Source: an uncultured Planctomycetaceae bacterium
GTDB lineage: Bacteria; Planctomycetota; Planctomycetia; Pirellulales; Pirellulaceae
Length of the DNA stretch: 7,810 nt
Direction: 5' to 3'
Assembly: GCA_937904535.1 (NCBI GenBank)
Contig: CALELC010000318.1
Coordinates: 1-7,810 of the forward strand
Part shown: positions 1 through 5,547 of the stretch, in pieces
Layout: each line of letters starts with the position of its first letter
Position numbering within the stretch: the stretch's first letter is position 1
The notes under the pieces: model-generated
Database searches by the model: none
Seen by the model: the letters and a program-made list of their open reading frames with translations, nothing else
Told to the model about the DNA's origin: nothing
Translations under genes and position numbers: made by a program

Positions 1-1
1 C

Positions 2-76
2 GTCGAAGTCGAAGCCAAAGCCAAGGAAATGGCGGTGCTGCGGTTGATGAAGGACCTGCAGATCAACGGGCAATAG
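2..76 (+). CDS. C-terminal end of an unrecognised protein (cut by left edge)
   Basis: An open frame enters from the left edge and ends at a TAG at 74-76, giving 24 residues that finish KDLQINGQ. The stretch is rich in Lys, Glu and Ala, alternates charged and aliphatic residues, and would form an amphipathic helix. This is typical of a real protein C-terminus rather than of a shadow frame. It is the only plus-strand gene here and converges on the flavin oxidoreductase, with 39 nt between the two stop codons. A hairpin starts at the last base of its stop codon. The family cannot be told from so few residues. The frame is chosen for its plausible composition and clean stop next to the hairpin; one other plus frame is also open at the edge, so moderate doubt remains. 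Confidence 0.45.
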   Translation, partial: VEVEAKAKEMAVLRLMKDLQINGQ

Positions 77-95
77 GCGCAGCTCTGCTGGCGCC
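76..95. terminator. GC hairpin between convergent genes, candidate bidirectional terminator
   Basis: Bases 76-79 (GGCG) pair with 92-95 (CGCC), base G91 is bulged, and 80-83 (CAGC) pair with 87-90 (GCTG) around a TCT loop. This makes eight base pairs in total. It sits between the stop of the plus-strand partial gene and the stop of the minus-strand flavin oxidoreductase, where a shared terminator would be expected. There is no T-tract on either side, so it is not a textbook intrinsic terminator. A competing stem, 91-95 with 104-108 (GCGCC/GGCGC), uses the same right arm. Confidence 0.4.
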
Positions 96-115
96 ACCCC
101 ACAGGCGCTCACTGC

Positions 116-1255
116 TCAACTCGAGCGGCGGCGGACAGCATAACCGTAAGGCGTTGGCCAGCTCGCTTCGCCACCTAGTTCATGTTCCGCTTGCAGCGCC
201 CAGTAGGGCTGACGCAGCATTTCGCGACCGATCAGCACGATGTCGGCATCGCCAGCGGTCACGATCTCGTTGGCGTGCTGCGGCTGGGTGATCAGTCCAA
301 CGGCTCCCGTCGCGATGTCAGCTTGCTGGCGAATCTGCCGCGCCAGCGGCACCTGATAACCTTTGCTGACCGGGATTTGTGCTTTGGGGACGATTGCGCC
401 GGAAGACACATCGATCAAGTCGACGCCGAGTTCCTTTAGCGCTTTGGCCAGCGTTACCGACTGCTCGATGTCCCAGCCTCCTTCGACCCAGTCCGTCGCT
501 GAAATCCGCACCCACAGCGGGTATTCATCCGGCATCAGCGCCCGCAGACGCTCGGCCACCCGCAGCGTCAGTCGCATCCGATTCGGCAAACTACCGCCGT
601 ACCCATCACTCCGCTGATTGCTCAGCGGCGAGAGAAACTCATGCAGCAGGTATCCGTGAGCGGCGTGGATCTCGAGCATCTGAAATCCGGCCGCCAGCGC
701 TCGCCGCGCCCCGGCTGCAAAGGCATCGATCACCGCTTCAATTCCAGGCTCATCCAGTTCAATCGGCAGCGGGTCGCCAGCATGAAACGGAATGGGACTC
801 GGGGCGATCACCGGCCAGCCACCCTCTGCCGGCCCCAGCGGTGCTCCGCCGAGCCACGGTGGTCCGCAACTCGCTTTGCGTCCGGCATGAGCGAGTTGGA
901 TCCCCGGGACGGCTCCCTGCGAATGGACGAACCGTGCGATCCTCGCTAACGGCTCGACGTGCTGCTCGCCCCAGATTCCCAAATCGCCCGGCGAAATCCG
1001 TCCTTGCGGAGTCACCGCGGTCGCTTCGACCATCACCAGCGACGCTCCTCCCACGGCTCGACTCCCCAGGTGCACCAGGTGCCAATCATCGGCCAGGCCG
1101 TCCTGGGCGCTGTACTGACACATCGGCGACATCACGATCCGATTTCTCAGCGTGATCCCGCGCATCGTCAGCGGGCTGAGCAGATCGACTTCAGGGACCT
1201 CGCGATCATGGTCGGCATCGGCGAGCGTACCGTGCTGGGGCTGGGCAGAGTTCAT
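116..1255 (-). CDS. NADH:flavin oxidoreductase, Old Yellow Enzyme family (YqjM/NamA-like)
   Basis: Predicted cytoplasmic FMN-dependent ene-reductase that would reduce activated C=C bonds of enals, enones or similar electrophiles with NAD(P)H. Numbering from the preferred start (379 aa), a (beta/alpha)8 barrel runs from about residue 24 to the end. Visible signatures are MSPMCQYS with the flavin-tuning Cys46 and Tyr48 typical of the YqjM class, IQLAHAGRKA, the substrate-binding pair His197/His200 followed by Tyr202 in EIHAAHGYL, HEFLSPLSNQRSDGYGGS, SSGA, and the phosphate-binding GRE near the C-terminus. Length fits the family. The frame also has an upstream ATG at 1316-1318, which overlaps the stop of the alcohol dehydrogenase as ATGA and would add 21 unconserved residues. 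I prefer 1253-1255 because AGAAGGA lies seven bases before it. It is the last gene of the minus-strand series and is probably cotranscribed with the dehydrogenase. The family assignment is firm; the natural substrate is unknown. Confidence 0.94.
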   Translation of the reverse strand: MNSAQPQHGTLADADHDREVPEVDLLSPLTMRGITLRNRIVMSPMCQYSAQDGLADDWHLVHLGSRAVGGASLVMVEATAVTPQGRISPGDLGIWGEQHVEPLARIARFVHSQGAVPGIQLAHAGRKASCGPPWLGGAPLGPAEGGWPVIAPSPIPFHAGDPLPIELDEPGIEAVIDAFAAGARRALAAGFQMLEIHAAHGYLLHEFLSPLSNQRSDGYGGSLPNRMRLTLRVAERLRALMPDEYPLWVRISATDWVEGGWDIEQSVTLAKALKELGVDLIDVSSGAIVPKAQIPVSKGYQVPLARQIRQQADIATGAVGLITQPQHANEIVTAGDADIVLIGREMLRQPYWALQAEHELGGEASWPTPYGYAVRRRSS

Positions 1256-1262
1256 CAGACAG

Positions 1263-1269
1263 TCCTTCT
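1263..1269 (-). promoter_or_regulatory. Shine-Dalgarno site deciding the flavin oxidoreductase start
   Basis: On the minus strand this reads AGAAGGA and sits seven bases before the ATG at 1253-1255. The alternative upstream ATG at 1316-1318 is preceded by GATGCAGATGCCGC, which has no comparable site. This favours the internal start, although coupling through the ATGA overlap with the upstream gene remains possible. Confidence 0.6.
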
Positions 1270-1314
1270 GAGCTGGGAAAAAGTTTCGAACGCTGCTCCG
1301 AGTGTCACACCCGC

Positions 1315-2331
1315 TCATGCGGCATCTGCATCGAGCACGATCCGGTACCGCGCCTTGCCAGCCCGCAAGTGATCCAGCGCCTCATTGATCTGGCTCATCG
1401 GAAAGTGCTCGGTCTGCGGGGCGATGCTGTGGCGAGCCGCAAAGTCGAGCATCGTCGCGATGTCGACCGGTGATCCGGTCGGTGACCCCGAAACACTGCG
1501 CTGGCCCATGATCAAGTCAAAGGCACGCACCGGAATCGGCTCGAGCACCGCACCCACGACGTGTAACCGACCGCGCGGGGCGAGCGTGCCCATCAGCGCA
1601 TCCCAATCGAGCGGCACATTCACCGTAACCAACAGCAGGTCGAACGAGCCGGCGGCCGATTGGATCGCACTCGAGTCGCGGCTGGAGAGGACATGATGGG
1701 CGCCGAGTTGCTGCGCTTCCTCGAACTTCGACGGGCTGGAGGTAAATGCCGTAACTTCGCAGCCCCAGGCCCGAGCAAACTTGAGCGCCATGTGCCCCAG
1801 GCCGCCGATCCCGACGACGCCAACGCGATGCGTCGGCTGGACCCCAAACTGCACCAGCGGATTGAAGACGGTGATCCCACCGCACAGCAACGGACCGACC
1901 GCGCCCCCCTGAAGCTGATCCGGAATCGGAATTGCCCAGGCCCAGTGCGCGCGCATGCGGTCGGCAAACCCACCGCGATGCCCGACGATCGTGGCTTGAA
2001 CGCTGGCACACAAATGCTGGTTCCCGGTAAGGCATTGGCGACAGTGCAAGCAACTGCCGGCGTTCCAGCCAACGCCAACTCGCATCCCCGTTGTCAGCCC
2101 TTTCACCTGGTCGCCCACGGCCACGACACGCCCCACCGCTTCATGCCCGGCTACGACCGGATAGGCGGCATTGCCCCATTCGTTGTCGAGCACCGATAGG
2201 TCCGAATGGCAGATCCCGCAATGCTCCACCGCGATCTCAACCTCTTCAGGCCCCAACGGTCCCAAATCGTGCTCCACCAGCTCCAACGATTTTCCTGCCG
2301 CTGACGCCGTCCAAGCTTGAATCTTACTCAT
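1315..2331 (-). CDS. Zinc-dependent alcohol dehydrogenase, MDR superfamily (CAD/YahK-like)
   Basis: Predicted cytoplasmic NAD(P)H-dependent aldehyde reductase/alcohol dehydrogenase of 338 residues, normal length for the family. The N-terminal GroES-like half carries the catalytic zinc ligands Cys41 (CGICHSD), His63-Glu64 (AGHE) and Cys150 (LLCGG). The structural zinc lobe is complete, with Cys94, Cys97, Cys100 and Cys108. The Rossmann half has GIGGLG at 174-179. After the second strand comes FTSSPSK, with Ser/Thr where NAD-specific enzymes carry Asp, so NADPH is the likely cofactor (inference from family knowledge). The C-terminal MLDFAARHSI and YRIVLDADA segments resemble E. coli YahK and plant cinnamyl alcohol dehydrogenases. 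Its TGA overlaps an in-frame ATG of the flavin oxidoreductase, which suggests one transcript for both. The start has only a weak GAGACAGG upstream. The neighbour suggests a joint role in reducing unsaturated aldehydes. Confidence 0.95.
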   Translation of the reverse strand: MSKIQAWTASAAGKSLELVEHDLGPLGPEEVEIAVEHCGICHSDLSVLDNEWGNAAYPVVAGHEAVGRVVAVGDQVKGLTTGMRVGVGWNAGSCLHCRQCLTGNQHLCASVQATIVGHRGGFADRMRAHWAWAIPIPDQLQGGAVGPLLCGGITVFNPLVQFGVQPTHRVGVVGIGGLGHMALKFARAWGCEVTAFTSSPSKFEEAQQLGAHHVLSSRDSSAIQSAAGSFDLLLVTVNVPLDWDALMGTLAPRGRLHVVGAVLEPIPVRAFDLIMGQRSVSGSPTGSPVDIATMLDFAARHSIAPQTEHFPMSQINEALDHLRAGKARYRIVLDADAA

Positions 2332-2440
2332 GACCTGTCTCGAAAGTGATGAACGAAACCGCTAACGCACCTGCCCCCGCCCAATCCGCCGTCCGCCCGC
2401 TCGCCCCTCGGCCAGCAAATATTGATCCACAATCAGCTGC
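2332..2440 (-). other. G-rich leader between kinase and alcohol dehydrogenase
   Basis: This 109-nt gap is strongly G-biased on the minus (transcribed-sense) strand. Plus-strand C-runs at 2374-2378, 2380-2382, 2396-2398 and 2404-2407 correspond to four G-runs of five, three, three and four bases upstream of the dehydrogenase start. The octamer GCTAACGC lies at 2361-2368. I cannot place a convincing promoter or a terminator with a T-tract here. A five-pair CGCCG/CGGCG hairpin at 2447-2460 lies just inside the end of the kinase gene. A 40-codon plus-strand ORF at 2349-2471 is probably spurious. Confidence 0.35.
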
Positions 2441-5428
2441 TCACGACGCCGGTGTCGGCGGAAACCAGTGATCGAGTTCCGAGACGAACTGCTGGAGTTC
2501 TTGCTGGAGCCGTCCCATAGCCGCTTGGTTCGCTGCGTCATCCGAGAAAGTTCCGTTTCGACCAAGCTGTTCCAGTTCCAGTGCCGCCTGCGACAACGGC
2601 ATTGCTCCAAGACTCGCAGCACACCCTTTGAGCGTGTGTGCCGCACGGCGCAGCGACTCACCATTGCGCGTCTCCATCCCCTGCTGAATCTGTTGCACCA
2701 GCAACGGGTACTCTTGGCGAAACGCATCGCTCAACTGCTGCATCATCGCCTCGTTGCCGCGCAGCAGCTTGTTCAACTTGTCGAGCCACGATGGGCGTTG
2801 GAGCGGGCAGGCTTCGGCGGGCGGTGAGGCGGACACTGCCGGCTCCGCAGCTTCCAGTTCCACCGGTCCCGCGGGGACAGCGATCGGCGGAGCTGCCGAC
2901 TCGAGGTGCGGCTGCGGCTGCGACCGCGCTGGCGACTCGGAGGACGACGCTGCAGAACCGTCAGATGCGGCGGTTGCTGGTGTCAACTTGCGCAGCAGCG
3001 TCAGCAGTTCCTCGGGCTGCAGCGGCTTGGAAACGTAGCCGTCCATGCCGGCATCGAGACAGCGTTCTCGGTCACCTTTCATCGCGTGTGCCGTCATCGC
3101 AATGATCGGCGTGCGGCGAAGCCCCTGCTGTTGTTCCTGCTGCCGTATCGCCGCTGTGGCCTCTAGCCCATCCATTTCGGGCATCTGAATATCCATCAGC
3201 ACCGCATCAAAGGTCGCGGTCTGATAAATCTGCAACGCCTCGCGGCCATCACCGGCGATCGTGACACGGTGCCCTTCTTTCTCCAAGAGGAACATCGCCA
3301 GCTTCTGGTTGACCAGGTTGTCCTCAACCAACAGCAGTTGCAGCGGGCGGCCAGACGAAAAGTGTGCTGCCGTGGCAGGGGGCGGTGCAGCGATCGCTTG
3401 TGGTTTGCCCAGCGCATTGAGCAACGCCTTGAGCAACTCGGCGCGGCGGATCGGTTTGATCATGAACGCGCTGATGCCGAGTTCATTGCACCGTTGCAAA
3501 TCATCGCGACGATTAGCGGATGACAGCATCATCAGCGTCGCGCCAGCCAACTCAGGATGCTGCTTCAGATGCTCCGCGAGCGCAAAACCATCTTGCTCGG
3601 GCATCATGTTGTCCAATAACACCAGCCCCGGTGAACGCCCCGCCTGGCGTGCCGCCTCCAGTTCCGCGAGCGCCTCGTGGACGCTCGGCACCACACACGG
3701 CGACAGCCCCCACTTGCTGAGCATGTCTTGCAGGATCCGGCGGTTGGTACTGTTATCATCGACCACCAACACACGCAGCCCTTGCAACGCGCTGAGTTCC
3801 GCTGGAACCAAGGTTGTGACCGGTTGCTGGGATCGCTGGAACGTAGCGGTGAAGTGAAACGTGCTGCCTTTGCCCAGTTCACTTTGTAACCAGATCTTGC
3901 CTCCCATGGCGCGGACCAACTGCGAGGCGATCGCTAGCCCCAACCCCGTCCCGCCGTACTTACGCGTCGTGGACGCATCGACCTGAGAAAAGGCCTGAAA
4001 CAGCTTGTCCCAGCCCTCTACCGCGATGCCAATGCCGGTGTCGCGAACCGCAAAATGCAGCACCACTTCCGAGTCCTGTTGTGACTGCGTTTCCACCGTC
4101 AAAACGATCTCGCCTTGCTGCGTGAACTTGATCGCATTGCCGACCAAGTTGACCAAGATTTGCCGCAACCGTGAGGGGTCACCAATCAAGGCATCGGGAA
4201 CGCCGCTGCGAACCTCATGAATCAGCTCGAGTCCCTTAGCATGCGCGCGAAACGCCATGCCTGCGATCGTTTCGTCTAATAAGCTGTTGAGCCGAAAGTC
4301 GATCGACTCCAGCTCCAGTTTGCCGGCTTCGATTTTGGAAAAATCCAAGATGTCATTGATCACCACCAACAAATGATCCGCCGACACTTTGACCATTTCT
4401 AAATAGTCGCGTTGCTCGGCCGTGAGTTCGGTATCGAGCGCCAATTCGGTCATGCCGATGACCCCATTCATTGGCGTGCGAATCTCATGACTCATATTGG
4501 CTAAGAACTCGCTCTTCGCGCGATTGGCTCCTTCGGCGGCCTCTTTCGCCCGTTGCAACTGAGCATCGGCACGGTTCAGTGGCCCGGCATTCCACCAGAT
4601 CAAACTCGCAAAGACAATGATGTTGGCTAACACCAACAACGGCAGACGCTCAATCTCATTCCACCACCTCCAATCGCCAGCACTAAAGTGAATCCAGCCG
4701 AGCATGATGGGGATAAGCACGGCAGCAGGAAGCAGCCGGCGCGCCATCACCCCGCCGCTGCCGCGCCCGCTCAGGTTTGCCATCTGCCCCCGCATCGGCC
4801 GAGCGCACAAGATCCCCACTGCCAGCACCACAAAGCCCATGGCCGTGTGAATCGCCATCGGGATCGAGGAGCTGATGCTCGCCAATGTCGTTACCGCATA
4901 GGCGTAGCCGATGAGGGGCAACAGGGAGATCAGGATCACAATCAGCGACACCAGTTCCGCTAACCAACAGCGATTGAACAGGCGCACATCCAGCCAGCGG
5001 AGCGCGATACCGATCAGCAGAAAGTTCAAGGCAGTGTTGGGCGCCATCCGGTTGGTAAACGTTTCGCCCTTGAGCTGGCTCGCAAACAGCCACCGATCCG
5101 GCCCAAAGTCCCACTCAAACAGATAGCCAGCCAGCCGCAGCACAGCCCACAGAATCACTAAGGCGGCGCATAAATTGGCGGCGCGGCGCCGCGTCGGCAA
5201 CACCGGCTCGGCTTTCAGTAACCAAAGCCCTGTCCCGGCTGCGATGAACGCGATGGCGGTCCCACCAGGGTTCATCGCTACCCAATTCGAATACACCGAC
5301 TTGAGCGATGGGCTCCCGAACGTCCAGCCAATCAGCACGATCACGCCAAGTGCTATGACCAGCGACGCGGCGAGTTGCGACACCCGTTTGAATCGCGCAG
5401 TTAATCGAGGGTCATAAAGAGGATCCAT
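2441..5428 (-). CDS. Membrane hybrid histidine kinase with two receivers and HPt (BarA/GacS-like layout)
   Basis: A 995-residue sensor kinase running an internal multistep phosphorelay at the inner membrane. Residues 17-280 hold about eight hydrophobic segments (near 17-37, 57-71, 83-104, 131-146, 158-179, 188-209, 231-249, 262-280). No recognisable periplasmic sensor or PAS domain follows. HisKA has the phosphoacceptor His314 in FLANMSHEIRTPMNGVIGM. The ATPase domain (about 417-532) shows Asn431 of the N box, DTGIGI at 463-468, an F box near 477 and YGGTGLGL at 491-498. REC1 (551-667) has Asp557/558, phosphoacceptor Asp606, Ser636 or Ser637 and Lys658. REC2 (696-813) has Glu702/Asp703, Asp746, Thr779 and Lys801. 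An Ala/Pro/Ser-rich linker (about 817-879) leads to HPt with His931 in AHTLKGCAASLG. All catalytic residues are present, so it should be active. The start is preceded by GGACAGCGG. No response regulator is next to it, so signal and output are unknown. Confidence 0.97.
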   Translation of the reverse strand: MDPLYDPRLTARFKRVSQLAASLVIALGVIVLIGWTFGSPSLKSVYSNWVAMNPGGTAIAFIAAGTGLWLLKAEPVLPTRRRAANLCAALVILWAVLRLAGYLFEWDFGPDRWLFASQLKGETFTNRMAPNTALNFLLIGIALRWLDVRLFNRCWLAELVSLIVILISLLPLIGYAYAVTTLASISSSIPMAIHTAMGFVVLAVGILCARPMRGQMANLSGRGSGGVMARRLLPAAVLIPIMLGWIHFSAGDWRWWNEIERLPLLVLANIIVFASLIWWNAGPLNRADAQLQRAKEAAEGANRAKSEFLANMSHEIRTPMNGVIGMTELALDTELTAEQRDYLEMVKVSADHLLVVINDILDFSKIEAGKLELESIDFRLNSLLDETIAGMAFRAHAKGLELIHEVRSGVPDALIGDPSRLRQILVNLVGNAIKFTQQGEIVLTVETQSQQDSEVVLHFAVRDTGIGIAVEGWDKLFQAFSQVDASTTRKYGGTGLGLAIASQLVRAMGGKIWLQSELGKGSTFHFTATFQRSQQPVTTLVPAELSALQGLRVLVVDDNSTNRRILQDMLSKWGLSPCVVPSVHEALAELEAARQAGRSPGLVLLDNMMPEQDGFALAEHLKQHPELAGATLMMLSSANRRDDLQRCNELGISAFMIKPIRRAELLKALLNALGKPQAIAAPPPATAAHFSSGRPLQLLLVEDNLVNQKLAMFLLEKEGHRVTIAGDGREALQIYQTATFDAVLMDIQMPEMDGLEATAAIRQQEQQQGLRRTPIIAMTAHAMKGDRERCLDAGMDGYVSKPLQPEELLTLLRKLTPATAASDGSAASSSESPARSQPQPHLESAAPPIAVPAGPVELEAAEPAVSASPPAEACPLQRPSWLDKLNKLLRGNEAMMQQLSDAFRQEYPLLVQQIQQGMETRNGESLRRAAHTLKGCAASLGAMPLSQAALELEQLGRNGTFSDDAANQAAMGRLQQELQQFVSELDHWFPPTPAS
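4799..5275 (-). repeat. Threefold internal repeat in the kinase membrane module
   Basis: Three hydrophobic segments open with a similar motif: MNPGGTAIAFIAAGTGLWLL at residues 52-71, MAPNTALNFLLIGIALRWLD at 128-147, and MAIHTAMGFVVLAVGILCAR at 191-210. The shared pattern is M-x-(P/I)-x-T-A-x-x-F, then a hydrophobic run containing a conserved Gly. Copies are 63-76 residues apart, each preceded by another hydrophobic segment, so the unit is a pair of membrane helices repeated three times. The first copy carries one extra residue before the TA. The interpretation as a duplicated two-helix unit is inference. Confidence 0.5.
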
Positions 5429-5443
5429 CCGCTGTCCAATACG

Positions 5444-5487
5444 GAGAGAGGCGATCGAATCCGATACCGTTATCGAAGGGCTCTCTC
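5444..5487. promoter_or_regulatory. Nested inverted repeat upstream of the kinase gene
   Basis: Bases 5444-5450 (GAGAGAG) are complementary to 5481-5487 (CTCTCTC). Inside lies a second perfect inverted repeat, CGATA at 5462-5466 and TATCG at 5471-5475 around a CCGT loop. The element ends 16 bases before the kinase start codon, just ahead of the weak ribosome-binding site. It could be a structured leader in the RNA or an operator in the DNA. The nearby -10-like hexamer would place the transcription start inside the distal arm, which favours the DNA reading. Confidence 0.3.
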
Positions 5488-5488
5488 T

Positions 5489-5517
5489 ATCATACCGCCG
5501 CTAGCAGCGCGGATGAA
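5489..5517 (-). promoter_or_regulatory. Candidate sigma70-like promoter for the kinase
   Basis: Read on the minus strand, TTCATC (5512-5517) is followed after 17 bases by TATGAT (5489-5494). The -10 matches consensus at five of six positions, the -35 at only three of six. It lies 60 nt before the kinase ATG in the 119-nt gap after the DUF1552 gene, so the kinase may be transcribed on its own. Planctomycete promoters are poorly predicted by this consensus, hence low confidence. Confidence 0.3.
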
Positions 5518-5547
5518 TCATCTCGGCCATCCCTGCGATCCCGGAAA

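Noticed and set aside
379..1155. 258-residue plus-strand open frame opposite the flavin oxidoreductase
   Set aside because: It is antisense to a well-recognised enzyme, is extremely rich in Arg, Pro, Ser and Ala, and shows no domain. It is a typical GC-rich shadow frame.
1660..2199. 179-residue plus-strand ORF opposite the alcohol dehydrogenase
   Set aside because: It is the complement of the zinc- and cofactor-binding coding region, with no recognisable motif or ribosome-binding site.
2349..2471. 40-codon plus-strand ORF divergent from the alcohol dehydrogenase
   Set aside because: It falls largely in the intergenic gap and encodes an Ala/Pro-rich peptide, but overlaps the kinase 3' end, lacks a good ribosome-binding site and shows no recognisable family. 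It would need conservation or proteomic support.
2362..2727. 121-residue minus-strand ORF overlapping the end of the kinase and the following gap
   Set aside because: It is out of frame with the kinase HPt domain, which is clearly the coding frame there, and is Arg-rich without motifs. It is a shadow.
3261..3857. 198-residue plus-strand ORF opposite the receiver domains
   Set aside because: It is antisense to conserved receiver-domain coding sequence and is Ser/Cys-rich with no domain features.
5498..5510. Small CGCT/AGCG palindrome considered as a terminator for the DUF1552 gene
   Set aside because: It has only four pairs with a three-base loop and no T-tract, too weak to call, and it overlaps the region of the proposed kinase promoter.
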